Notes under the pieces: model-generated
The model's input: the letters and a program-made list of their open reading frames with translations, nothing else
Database searches by the model: none
What the model was told of the DNA's origin: nothing
Position numbers and translations under genes: made by a program
Source of the DNA: a virus
Strand: one strand, 5' to 3'
Length of the DNA stretch: 30,746 nucleotides
Virus record (IMG/VR): IMGVR_UViG_3300037493_002446
Location: 1 to 30,746 of that record
Part shown: positions 17,240 to 23,428 of the stretch, in pieces
Layout: every line of letters begins with the position of its first letter
Position numbering within the stretch: position 1 is the stretch's first letter

Positions 17240-17296
17240 GTGGTTGAACTACTTGAAGAATAAATGGACAGTATATTAGAACTTGTGTCCAACCAC
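17240..17296. other. Nested inverted repeats between the two terminators
   Basis: GTGGTTG (17240-17246) pairs with CAACCAC (17290-17296). Inside it, TGGACA (17265-17270) pairs with TGTCCA (17286-17291). The right arms share two bases, so the two stems would stack with a one-sided bulge. A structured RNA or a protein-binding site is possible on either strand. The rest of 17226-17335 shows only a possible short reading frame. Confidence 0.35.
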
Positions 17297-17428
17297 GATG
17301 AGTACTATAAATATAAGAAATATTTGGCAATAAAAAAACCCTTGAAATGGGACTTGCAAGGGTTTCTTAAATCTAATATGGGTACATTAGAGTTGTATAA
17401 GTATAATCAACTTATTTCTCATCTGTAG
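17264..17428 (+). CDS. Possible 54-aa protein running against the membrane-protein gene
   Basis: This open frame starts MDSILELVSNHDEYYKYKKY and ends YKYNQLISHL. Its composition looks protein-like. It runs through the second-listed terminator hairpin (17336-17365) and overlaps the end of the opposite 63-aa gene by 17 bases. No promoter or good ribosome site was seen upstream. In AT-rich DNA a chance frame of this length is not rare. The call is weak. Confidence 0.22.
   Translation: MDSILELVSNHDEYYKYKKYLAIKKPLKWDLQGFLKSNMGTLELYKYNQLISHL
17329..17365 (-). terminator. Rho-independent terminator (leftward), first of two
   Basis: The stem is AAACCCTTG (17336-17344) paired with CAAGGGTTT (17357-17365), with a 12-base loop. 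On the minus strand the stem runs straight into seven T. It lies 47 bases after the 63-aa membrane-protein gene, ending that transcription unit. Confidence 0.75.
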
Positions 17429-17603
17429 TATCCTGGTAATTTTTCTTGTTGAGATTTTTGTATATCAATACTCCATTTAAGATAATTGATGTTAAGATTG
17501 AAACTATTGTTAATATAGTTACTGGATTCATTAAAGTTATTCCTACTGCTACTGGTGTTACTATATTTGCTGTAGCAATTCCTATTGTATCTTTATCTAT
17601 CAT
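17412..17603 (-). CDS. Small membrane protein, holin candidate
   Basis: This 63-aa protein is largely hydrophobic from residue 8 to 49 (IATANIVTPVAVGITLMN, then PVTILTIVSILTSIILNGVLIY). The stretch is long enough for one or two membrane segments. It ends in a charged tail (KNLNKKNYQDTTDEK). Size and layout fit small phage holins, which make holes in the inner membrane at lysis. No endolysin was found beside it, and it is transcribed with the DUF6291 gene, so another membrane role is possible. Confidence 0.5.
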   Translation of the reverse strand: MIDKDTIGIATANIVTPVAVGITLMNPVTILTIVSILTSIILNGVLIYKNLNKKNYQDTTDEK

Positions 17604-17639
17604 ATTAGTTAAATATCAGGTTTTTTGTTGAATAGTAAT

Positions 17640-18128
17640 TTACAACACCTGTTTTGTTTTTAACCAGTCTTCAAACAAATTATCATTAACACCTTCAGTA
17701 ATATCAATTTCAACAAAATCCTTATTAACATCCTTATAAGAATATAAATCTTTATCCTTATCCTTATCCTTATCCTTATAAAGGTTGATTGTAGGTTGTT
17801 CTATTAAACTACCTTTAAGGTTGATTGTAGGTTGTTCTTGGGTTGTTTGTAGGTTGTTTTCAGGTTGTTTTTTAGCATTATTATTTCCTTTTGGTGCCCC
17901 ACCTTTTTTACCATTTTCAACAGATGTCTTATATCTTTTCATTGATGAATCAATAGTAGGTTTAATTGATATCCAAATTGATTTTGTTAAACCAGTTAAT
18001 TCTGGTTCAATATCATTAAAGGAATAATCAAAAATACAATTCCATAATATTAGTTGTTGTTCATCAGGAAACTCTTTGATTGATTCCCAATATGTTTTTA
18101 AGATTATAACAGAGTTTATATTGCTCAT
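17640..18128 (-). CDS. DUF6291-like protein, possible replication-linked
   Basis: This 162-aa protein has the conserved DUF6291 outline in residues 1-90: FPDEQQLILWNCIFDYSFNDIEPELTG, then SIWISIKPTIDSSMKRYK and GKKGGAPKGN. Such proteins are common in phages and mobile elements, often next to replication genes. The linker after residue 90 is repetitive: QPTINL occurs twice, followed by a (KD)n run from TCCTTA hexamers (17751-17778). The DNA of this linker forms an iteron-like array. Its ATG overlaps the stop of the 44-aa gene (TAATG), so the pair is coupled. A role in replication initiation is inferred. Confidence 0.65.
   Translation of the reverse strand: MSNINSVIILKTYWESIKEFPDEQQLILWNCIFDYSFNDIEPELTGLTKSIWISIKPTIDSSMKRYKTSVENGKKGGAPKGNNNAKKQPENNLQTTQEQPTINLKGSLIEQPTINLYKDKDKDKDKDLYSYKDVNKDFVEIDITEGVNDNLFEDWLKTKQVL
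17751..17778. repeat. TCCTTA hexanucleotide tandem repeat
   Basis: About four and a half tandem TCCTTA units encode the alternating Lys-Asp run in the DUF6291-like protein. Such a short repeat is prone to gain or loss of units without breaking the frame. Confidence 0.8.
17781..17869. repeat. Iteron-like array inside the DUF6291-like gene
   Basis: The 22-base unit AAGGTTGATTGTAGGTTGTT(CT) occurs at 17781-17802 and 17817-17838, spaced 36 bases apart. The octamer (A/G)GGTTGTT occurs at 17793, 17829, 17840, 17851 and 17862. An AT-rich tract follows (17869-17890). Repeats inside a replication-linked gene recall the lambdoid origin within gene O. The array could also be only an expanded protein linker. 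Confidence 0.45.
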
Positions 18129-18262
18129 TATTTTTTAGCGTTTTGTTTGTTGATTTCATTTATGATTAACCTTTCAACCAGAACTTTCATTACAAGTCCA
18201 TTTTCAGCACAATATGATTTCAACATAGTGTGTATTTTTTCGTCCATTAACATACTTTTCAT
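18128..18262 (-). CDS. 44-aa ribbon-helix-helix-like protein
   Basis: This short gene reads MKSMLMDEKIHTMLKSYCAE, then NGLVMKVLVERLIINEINKQ and a short NAKK tail. The pattern (basic strand, 'KsycaeNGl' turn, long amphipathic helix 'vlverLI.neI') matches small Arc/CopG-type ribbon-helix-helix DNA binders. The stop TAA (18130-18128) overlaps the ATG of the DUF6291 gene (TAATG). Upstream is an excellent promoter whose -7 box ends five bases before this ATG, so the mRNA may be leaderless. It could repress the divergent control region it sits beside. Confidence 0.7.
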   Translation of the reverse strand: MKSMLMDEKIHTMLKSYCAENGLVMKVLVERLIINEINKQNAKK

Positions 18263-18267
18263 ATAAA

Positions 18268-18298
18268 CAAATATAGTATAGTTTCTTATAAAGTCAAA
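18268..18298 (-). promoter_or_regulatory. Leftward Bacteroidota promoter of the divergent control region
   Basis: On the minus strand, TTTG (18298-18295) is followed by 19 bases and TATATTTG (18275-18268). This is a perfect match to the family consensus. The ATG of the 44-aa gene is only five bases downstream. Confidence 0.8.
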
Positions 18299-18303
18299 TA
18301 AAA

Positions 18304-18334
18304 TTGATTATTAAATAGTTTTTTCTTATTTTTG
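18304..18334 (+). promoter_or_regulatory. Rightward promoter of the divergent control region
   Basis: TTG (18304-18306), a 20-base spacer and TATTTTTG (18327-18334) lie 15 bases before the ATG at 18350. It is back to back with the leftward promoter, so one regulator could control both. Confidence 0.55.
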
Positions 18335-18349
18335 TTGATATTTATAGAT

Positions 18350-18682
18350 ATGGGAAAAGAACAAATCAATTTTAATCTCCGTAGAAGGATGATGACTGAA
18401 GATGGTTGGATTTATTTCTGCCGTAACTGTGGAACATATCTATCTGAAAATAACTTTTACAAATCAAAGACAGGTCCATTTAAGATTTCTACACAATGTA
18501 AATTACATTATTCCAAGAAAACCAAAGATGAATCAGATGAAATGGATTATCTTAAGTTAGACCCACTACAAGATGAGGACTTTCAAGGGGTACAGAGGTT
18601 ATTAGAGACACTTGGATATAAGTTTGGAGTAGATACACCACCCGTTCATATTCAATTCAATACAAGACATAATATAAAATAA
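18350..18682 (+). CDS. Small zinc-finger protein, first early gene
   Basis: This 110-aa protein has Cys24, Cys27, Cys50 and His53 (FCRNCG ... QCKLHYSKK), a likely treble-clef or zinc-ribbon knuckle. The context is basic at the N-terminus and acidic after residue 58. Similar Cys motifs occur in small phage proteins that sit beside HNH or HTH genes. I chose the ATG at 18350 rather than 18332 because the promoter's -7 box overlaps the earlier ATG. It is followed two bases later by the HTH gene. A nucleic-acid-binding early regulator is the likely role. Confidence 0.7.
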   Translation: MGKEQINFNLRRRMMTEDGWIYFCRNCGTYLSENNFYKSKTGPFKISTQCKLHYSKKTKDESDEMDYLKLDPLQDEDFQGVQRLLETLGYKFGVDTPPVHIQFNTRHNIK

Positions 18683-18683
18683 T

Positions 18684-18893
18684 ATGGGAGCAATAAAATT
18701 ATCAGTTGAAAAAGTAAGAAACATCCGTAAGTTGTTAGCAACAGGGAATTACACACATTTATCCTTATCCATCAGGTACAAGGTTAGTAGGGGACACATA
18801 ACCAAAATAGCCAACCAAATGAGATGGGATGAAAGAAATTATCCACAATTAAGAAATGCCATACCACAAAAGAAGGAAAGTAATATTCATTGA
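18684..18893 (+). CDS. Small helix-turn-helix protein
   Basis: This 69-aa basic protein reads LSVEKVRNIRKLLATGNYTH, then LSLSIRYKVSRGHITKIANQ and MRWDERNY. This is the usual 'search for start, step over, anchor' helix-turn-helix pattern of phage DNA binders in which the second helix contains VSRGHITKI. It starts two bases after the zinc-finger gene ends and overlaps the next gene by 38 bases. A DNA-binding regulator is likely, with the control region 350 bases away as a natural target. Confidence 0.68.
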   Translation: MGAIKLSVEKVRNIRKLLATGNYTHLSLSIRYKVSRGHITKIANQMRWDERNYPQLRNAIPQKKESNIH

Positions 18894-19164
18894 TGATGAA
18901 GAATATGTTTGGTGTTCTAAAGAACAGGACTATGTTATCTACACAGAGTTTGAGATTAACAAAAAAGGTGAATACAAATTATTCTGTGAGAATTGTAAAC
19001 AAATTGTTTATGATGAAAGGGTAATCAATTACACACAGGGTGCTGAAGATAGAAACCAGTATGTTCAAGAACAATCAAAACTTATGTTGGAGAATATTGG
19101 ATATGACTACAATAGTCAATATACGATACACGAACAATTCTTAATGAAACACAAACTAATATGA
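18856..19164 (+). CDS. Small Cys-containing early protein
   Basis: This 102-aa protein has Cys20 and a CENC pair near residues 44-47 (EYKLFCENCKQIVYDE), a half zinc ribbon. Acidic and aromatic residues are common. The ATG lies 38 bases inside the HTH gene. No later in-frame ATG would keep the Cys pair. I do not recognise a family. It overlaps the following gene by four bases (ATGA). Confidence 0.6.
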   Translation: MPYHKRRKVIFIDDEEYVWCSKEQDYVIYTEFEINKKGEYKLFCENCKQIVYDERVINYTQGAEDRNQYVQEQSKLMLENIGYDYNSQYTIHEQFLMKHKLI

Positions 19165-19370
19165 AGACACATACAATTATAGGTGGTGTAAATTACTCCA
19201 CAGAACAGGTAGAAATAAAGTTCTTTGATGGAGTGAAGGTAACACTCATCCATTGTGTAGAAACTCAATTAGACAAGGACTGTGAGTGTTCTGGTGATAT
19301 CTTTGATTCCAAGTTGGATTATGATATTTTCAAGGACTACCACAATTCTTTTATAAAAAATCCAAAATAG
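19161..19370 (+). CDS. Small early protein of unknown function
   Basis: This 69-aa acidic protein (HTIIGGVNYSTEQVEIKFFD..., CECSG at residues 42-46) is coupled to the gene before it by an ATGA overlap. The C-terminus is aromatic and charged (YDIFKDYHNSFIK). No family recognised. Confidence 0.6.
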   Translation: MKTHTIIGGVNYSTEQVEIKFFDGVKVTLIHCVETQLDKDCECSGDIFDSKLDYDIFKDYHNSFIKNPK

Positions 19371-19402
19371 TTTGGTGGTTTCAGTTTTTTGTTGTTTCTT
19401 TG
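19371..19402 (+). promoter_or_regulatory. Promoter for the 94-aa gene, leaderless type
   Basis: TTTG (19371-19374), 20 bases, then TTTCTTTG (19395-19402), a one-base variant of TAnnTTTG. The ATG at 19407 follows after four bases. Confidence 0.6.
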
Positions 19403-19406
19403 TAGT

Positions 19407-19691
19407 ATGGAAAACGGACAAACAATCAAACAAATGAAAAACTCTCAATCTTACATTGGTAATGGTTACACCAACCTTTCTTTCATCTTAAAGATGTACA
19501 AAGAATCTACACTACCCCGTATGTTCTATGATATGAAATTGACTGTAGAACAGATTGATAATAACAAATCAATTACCAAATATCTTAAGAGTGCCAAAGC
19601 CATTAAAGATGGTTTCTCACAAGATGAGTTGTTTGATGTAATTGTAAAAAGTATGACTAACGAAAAGTTTTTTGAATTTATTCATAACTAA
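19407..19691 (+). CDS. Small early protein of unknown function
   Basis: This 94-aa helical protein (MENGQTIKQMKNSQSYIGNG..., ending SMTNEKFFEFIHN) has no recognised family. I chose 19407 rather than 19389, because the promoter -7 box ends four bases before this ATG and covers the earlier one. It is the first of a series of early genes with private promoters. Confidence 0.65.
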   Translation: MENGQTIKQMKNSQSYIGNGYTNLSFILKMYKESTLPRMFYDMKLTVEQIDNNKSITKYLKSAKAIKDGFSQDELFDVIVKSMTNEKFFEFIHN

Positions 19692-19692
19692 T

Positions 19693-19723
19693 TTTGGTAG
19701 TATCAAAATAATCAGTATCTTTG
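19693..19723 (+). promoter_or_regulatory. Promoter for the 173-aa early gene
   Basis: TTTG (19693-19696), 19 bases, then TATCTTTG (19716-19723). A 34-base A-rich leader leads to the ATG at 19758. Perfect consensus match. Confidence 0.8.
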
Positions 19724-19757
19724 TAAGACACAATCACACTATAAAAAAATAAACAAG

Positions 19758-20279
19758 ATGAAAAAAGAAACTCTAATCCAAAAAATCAACAACAGGTTCT
19801 CTAACCTTCCCCAAGATGTAGCAGTTGTAGTTATCTACAAAGGACAAAAACACTCTATGTGTCCACAAGTATTTTCTTATGAGAGATTTCTTGTATCAAT
19901 GACTGTAGAACAAATCAAACCATTTTACTATGGTGAGATTGTAGAACAACAACAAGAGTTGTGTGGTAATCCAGCATACCAGTTCTTAACCTTCCGTGCT
20001 GAAGCCCCTTGTGATTTCTTTAGATTTGCTTTCCATTGTAGTGAAAACGATGAAATTGTTATGTTTGATAGTTTCCAACAAGCACACTCTTGGGATTACA
20101 CACACAAAGGTAGAGTATGTGTACCATCACACTTATCTCTTATCCAAGTAAAAGAGTTGATGTGGGAACTTGCGGACAAATACAACATCCCTGATGTCCA
20201 TGTCCTTATCCAATCTTTGGATTACCCAATATTTGAAGGACACAGAGATAGAGATTCCCCACAACCAGTGGGGAAATAA
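19758..20279 (+). CDS. Largest early protein, unknown function
   Basis: This 173-aa protein is the largest of the early block. It has aromatic and Cys-containing stretches (PCDFFRFAFHCSENDE, FDSFQQAHSWDYTHKGRVCV) and a helical C-terminal part (SLIQVKELMWELADKYNI). I do not recognise a family and see no Walker, metal or signal motif. It has its own strong promoter and the longest leader in the block, so it may be translated more efficiently than its neighbours. A host-takeover protein is a reasonable guess only. Confidence 0.65.
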   Translation: MKKETLIQKINNRFSNLPQDVAVVVIYKGQKHSMCPQVFSYERFLVSMTVEQIKPFYYGEIVEQQQELCGNPAYQFLTFRAEAPCDFFRFAFHCSENDEIVMFDSFQQAHSWDYTHKGRVCVPSHLSLIQVKELMWELADKYNIPDVHVLIQSLDYPIFEGHRDRDSPQPVGK

Positions 20280-20280
20280 T

Positions 20281-20311
20281 TTTGTAATGTAATAAATAAG
20301 TTGTATCTTTG
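20281..20311 (+). promoter_or_regulatory. Promoter for the 65-aa early gene
   Basis: TTTG (20281-20284), 19 bases, then TATCTTTG (20304-20311). The ATG at 20329 follows a 17-base A-rich leader. Perfect consensus match. Confidence 0.8.
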
Positions 20312-20328
20312 ATAAACAATATAAGAAT

Positions 20329-20526
20329 ATGAGAAACGAAACATTTTATAATGAAGGAAAAACACAAGGACTTAACTTTCTTTACACAGGTGAAAGTAAA
20401 GAAAAAGAGTTGGCTGAAAGGATTTACAATGATTTCTGTAAACAACCAGACTTTGATGAAGATGGTGAATACAATGAAAGTAAATCATCTTTCATTTCAG
20501 GTTGGGTTGATGCTATGTTAGATTAA
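20329..20526 (+). CDS. Small early protein, unknown function
   Basis: This 65-aa acidic protein (YNEGKTQGLNFLYTGESKEK..., SSFISGWVDAMLD) has no recognised family. The pattern of a small acidic protein after its own consensus promoter is shared with its neighbours. Confidence 0.65.
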   Translation: MRNETFYNEGKTQGLNFLYTGESKEKELAERIYNDFCKQPDFDEDGEYNESKSSFISGWVDAMLD

Positions 20527-20533
20527 AAATAAT

Positions 20534-20564
20534 TTTGTAGAACTAAATTGAATCATTATCTTTA
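20534..20564 (+). promoter_or_regulatory. Promoter for the 103-aa early gene, leaderless type
   Basis: TTTG (20534-20537), 19 bases, then TATCTTTA (20557-20564). The ATG at 20569 lies four bases further. Confidence 0.75.
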
Positions 20565-20568
20565 CTAT

Positions 20569-20880
20569 ATGACCCTTAAAGAAACTGCTGAAGAACTTGG
20601 AATTGGAATAAACTTATTTAGAGAGTTTTCTGTTTGTATGGAAGGACTTTGGAATCTAGCACATGATTTGGATAAATTAACAATAATCCAAATGATTATT
20701 AAACAAAATCAGTTTTCTCGTGAAGATGTTTATAACAGATGTGAGGATGACTTATACTCTATGAAAGAAATGTTTGTAGAAATTTACTTTGTACAAACAA
20801 TGGAAATGAGAGGTACTTGTGATACAAAATCAAGTAATGATAAAATGTGGAGATTTATTGAATATTGGAGAGAATTATAA
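20569..20880 (+). CDS. Small early protein, unknown function
   Basis: This 103-aa acidic helical protein starts MTLKETAEELGIGINLFREF, which is compatible with a helix-turn-helix-like fold but not diagnostic. I chose the ATG at 20569 over 20548 because the -7 box (20557-20564) lies between them, so the earlier ATG would not be transcribed. It is followed five bases later by the next gene and probably shares its transcript. Confidence 0.62.
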   Translation: MTLKETAEELGIGINLFREFSVCMEGLWNLAHDLDKLTIIQMIIKQNQFSREDVYNRCEDDLYSMKEMFVEIYFVQTMEMRGTCDTKSSNDKMWRFIEYWREL

Positions 20881-20885
20881 ATAAT

Positions 20886-21095
20886 ATGGAATATAGAAAA
20901 CTTAACACTGAAACCAATTTAACACCTGTAGATATGACTTTGTATCTACAAGATGTGAAAGTCCTTTACAACGCTTGTGTGGACATCAACAAACAATTTC
21001 CTGAAATGATTGGATACACCAAAATTGCGGAAAAACTACAACTCATCATTGATGAAAAAGAACCAAATTATATTGATACAGATTTGATTGATTAA
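20886..21095 (+). CDS. Small early protein, unknown function
   Basis: This 69-aa protein (MEYRKLNTETNLTPVDMTLY..., KLQLIIDEKEPNYID) is helical and acidic, with no known family. I chose 20886 rather than 20865, which lies inside the previous gene. The spacing of five bases suggests one transcript with the 103-aa gene. Confidence 0.6.
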   Translation: MEYRKLNTETNLTPVDMTLYLQDVKVLYNACVDINKQFPEMIGYTKIAEKLQLIIDEKEPNYIDTDLID

Positions 21096-21114
21096 AAACT
21101 TTTTACTATATTTG
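21083..21114 (+). promoter_or_regulatory. Promoter for the last early unit
   Basis: TTTG (21083-21086), 20 bases, then TATATTTG (21107-21114). The ATG at 21122 lies seven bases downstream. The -33 element lies inside the end of the previous gene. Confidence 0.7.
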
Positions 21115-21121
21115 TAAGACA

Positions 21122-21307
21122 ATGGGACACACAAAAAAATTATACGAAGAAATGAATGCGTATGAACTCTGTAATGAGTTCTTTAACCAATCAAATGGTG
21201 ATGAAGATTATGACTATGAGTTATACAAACAAAAAAAGATGGATGACTATAACCAAGAGTTAATGGAAAGAGAAGCATACGAACAACACTTAGCAGACAA
21301 ATACTAA
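21122..21307 (+). CDS. Small acidic early protein
   Basis: This 61-aa protein is strongly charged and rich in Tyr, Glu and Asp (DEDYDYELYKQKKMDDYNQE). It is probably one long helix. No family recognised. The high negative charge is of the kind seen in DNA-mimic or inhibitor proteins, but that is only a guess. Confidence 0.6.
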   Translation: MGHTKKLYEEMNAYELCNEFFNQSNGDEDYDYELYKQKKMDDYNQELMEREAYEQHLADKY

Positions 21308-21308
21308 T

Positions 21309-21560
21309 ATGGCAGACAAAGAAACACTTATTGTAAGACAATCTCAAATGGAAAGAGCCATTGAGTATTATGAATTGATGGGGCTTAAACCAACATCTAT
21401 ACAACTTTTAGCAACAGCAGACCACTTTTCTCAATATGTGCAAAATGGATTAACTAAAGACATTATTGAAAAATCAAAAAGGATGGATATAATGATTGAA
21501 GAAATGAATAATATTAAAAAACTAACTCATATAGTTGAAAACCACAATGATATTTATTGA
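21309..21560 (+). CDS. Small helical early protein
   Basis: This 83-aa protein (ADKETLIVRQSQMERAIEYY..., KSKRMDIMIEEMNNIKK) is predicted helical throughout and could form a coiled coil. It starts two bases after the previous gene ends. No family recognised. Confidence 0.6.
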   Translation: MADKETLIVRQSQMERAIEYYELMGLKPTSIQLLATADHFSQYVQNGLTKDIIEKSKRMDIMIEEMNNIKKLTHIVENHNDIY

Positions 21561-21561
21561 T

Positions 21562-21717
21562 ATGAAAGATGAAAAAATTGAATATTTTACAAAGAAATTA
21601 AACTCTTTGAGAATTAAACAGGCAAACTTTACATCATCAGGTTATAAGACCCCTATGTATCTTGAAAGGGATATTAGATTGGTAGAAATTGCCTTAAAGA
21701 AACTTAACGAAAGTTAA
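21562..21717 (+). CDS. Last early gene, small protein
   Basis: This 51-aa basic helical protein (MKDEKIEYFTKKLNSLRIKQ..., ERDIRLVEIALKKLNES) has no known family. I chose 21562, two bases after the previous stop, over 21535 inside the previous gene. Its stop TAA overlaps the stop of the opposite late operon by two bases. Confidence 0.55.
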   Translation: MKDEKIEYFTKKLNSLRIKQANFTSSGYKTPMYLERDIRLVEIALKKLNES

Positions 21718-22355
21718 GAGTTGTTTGAGTGTCCATACCAAGTTGGAAACCCTGAGCCAGCACATAATGGCCCCATCATATTAAAGTTGTTGTTCCAACT
21801 ACCTCTACTGTAAGCATAACCTCCACCAGGTAAAGTCATTGCTGACTTAAATGGAGCATCAGTTTCAGGAGGTAGTTGGCCATTATTTAAGTTACCACTG
21901 AAATATTCAGGATACCAACCTGACCTAAAAACCAAATGTCTTCTTAATAAATTGTCCTGGAATTCAGCCTGATTTTTTGCGTTGTTCTTAAGATATTGTA
22001 ATGTCTTTAAGTCAACCGCAGACCCTTGTTCGTTTCTGTTCTGAACGAGACCCGTATTCATAAACTTAACCCAAAAGTTATCTAAACAGATTGTATAGGC
22101 ATAAGCAATCAAAGTTGGTTGAACAAATGTATTCATCAACTCTTTGTATCTAATCAAAGAGATATCAGTATTGATTGTATTATCATCAATAATCTTTAAT
22201 AGATATTCATAAAGATTTGTCCCGAGTGACTCCTGAATTTGTATGGTTTGAGCCATATAAATCCCGAAGCGTAATTCTGACGAATCCACGTTATCGGTTA
22301 TCGGCGTATTGTCCTTTAATTTCTGTTCTGATATGAAAAGTACATTGTATAACAT
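21714..22355 (-). CDS. Head-tail connector / adaptor protein, end of the late operon
   Basis: This 213-aa protein follows the portal gene directly, sharing one base (TAATG). It is helical in the first 160 residues (SELRFGIYMAQTIQIQESLG, LKTLQYLKNNAKNQAEFQDN), which fits DUF6712-like head-tail adaptors of Bacteroidota phages. The last ~50 residues are Gly/Asn-rich (PGGGYAYSRGSWNNNFNMMG) and look disordered. It ends the late operon, stop-to-stop with the early block. The adaptor call is based on position after the portal and on fold-like features. Confidence 0.55.
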   Translation of the reverse strand: MLYNVLFISEQKLKDNTPITDNVDSSELRFGIYMAQTIQIQESLGTNLYEYLLKIIDDNTINTDISLIRYKELMNTFVQPTLIAYAYTICLDNFWVKFMNTGLVQNRNEQGSAVDLKTLQYLKNNAKNQAEFQDNLLRRHLVFRSGWYPEYFSGNLNNGQLPPETDAPFKSAMTLPGGGYAYSRGSWNNNFNMMGPLCAGSGFPTWYGHSNNS

Positions 22356-23428
22356 TAGATGATGTTGTTTTGTGTTATTGTTAAGTCAATTTCTTTACCT
22401 GGATAAATAAGTTCTAAAATGGGGGTTAATTCACGATTTAGAAACTTTTGTAATGGGTAAATACTCGTTGATAGAAACAACTTAAATCCTGTTTCTAATT
22501 GTTCTGCTGAACTTGAAAATCCAGTTCTCTGTGGTAAACCGATGATACTCGCATCAGGGATGTTATGACCACATAAGATTTGGTGTTGGCATAATTCAAA
22601 TATACTTGAAAAATAACCATCTTCTACATTTGTCTGTATCTGTGTAATATCAGGTTTTTGTCCCTCTTCTCCGTATGATATAATCACTCTATTAGCATTA
22701 TCTGCCCCCATATAACGGCTCTCAATTTTCCTTAAGATATCAGTTTGTTCATATTCTGAATCAGGAGGAGGCTGATTAAAATGCACCCACATCCCCATAC
22801 TGCACCCGTTTATAATATTTGCAAGATTGTAGACAGTTATCTCATGGTTTAACTTAATATCATTGATACAAGCAAGATATGATGGAACACCATAATACTC
22901 ACTTTGAGGTCCATAAGTTCTAATGTGGATAATTTGTCTATTGGTATAGTTCATTGGGTCAAACTCACTGAACTCAATAATGGCAGCACCTTTTCTCCAA
23001 TTAGCCCAATCCCTTGAATAAAGGTACTTGGTTGCTGGTTCACCTGGATGTTCAGGTTTATGAACTCTCATATATTTTGTTGGAATAACATGGAAACCTG
23101 CCACACCATCAGCCCTAGATTTTCGCCACACGATTTCCAAAAATAAATTTCCCGTCACAATCAGTTCAAAGAACATCTGTTTAGCAACATCATTGATGTA
23201 CTGCTTTGAGTTAATCTTATAATCGTTAATATAGCCAGAACCAACAGAATTATCTACTCTTGCTCTAACGGCTGAGTTATGGATTGGGCTTGCGTCCAAA
23301 AGCATATACAACTCATTTGGAAATAAGTTATCCACACCAAAAGATACAAAAGGTGTATTCTTTGATACAACCTCCGTAAATGATGTGATGGTGTTTACAC
23401 CAAAGTTTAGTTTTTCAATATTTATCAT
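22355..23428 (-). CDS. Portal protein
   Basis: This 357-aa protein forms the ring at one capsid vertex through which DNA enters. It has the usual portal layout. The N-terminal core contains NSAVRARVDNSVG, MFFELIVTGNLFLEIV and FHVIPTKYMRVHKPE. A wing contains RDWANWRKGAAIIEFSEFDP, IIHIRTYGPQSEYYGVPSYL and LNHEITVYNLANIINGC. The C-terminus contains QHQILCGHNIPDASIIGL and GFSSSAEQLETGFKLF. It fits PBSX-type portals. It lies at the distal end of the late operon, far from the terminase, which is unusual. It is coupled to the gene before it by an ATGA overlap. Confidence 0.88.
   Translation of the reverse strand: MINIEKLNFGVNTITSFTEVVSKNTPFVSFGVDNLFPNELYMLLDASPIHNSAVRARVDNSVGSGYINDYKINSKQYINDVAKQMFFELIVTGNLFLEIVWRKSRADGVAGFHVIPTKYMRVHKPEHPGEPATKYLYSRDWANWRKGAAIIEFSEFDPMNYTNRQIIHIRTYGPQSEYYGVPSYLACINDIKLNHEITVYNLANIINGCSMGMWVHFNQPPPDSEYEQTDILRKIESRYMGADNANRVIISYGEEGQKPDITQIQTNVEDGYFSSIFELCQHQILCGHNIPDASIIGLPQRTGFSSSAEQLETGFKLFLSTSIYPLQKFLNRELTPILELIYPGKEIDLTITQNNII

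Noticed and set aside
17232-17279. 15-residue Trp-rich peptide frame (MNRWLNYLKNKWTVY)
   Set aside because: Too short, no promoter or ribosome site, and overlapping the nested inverted repeats. Chance is likely.
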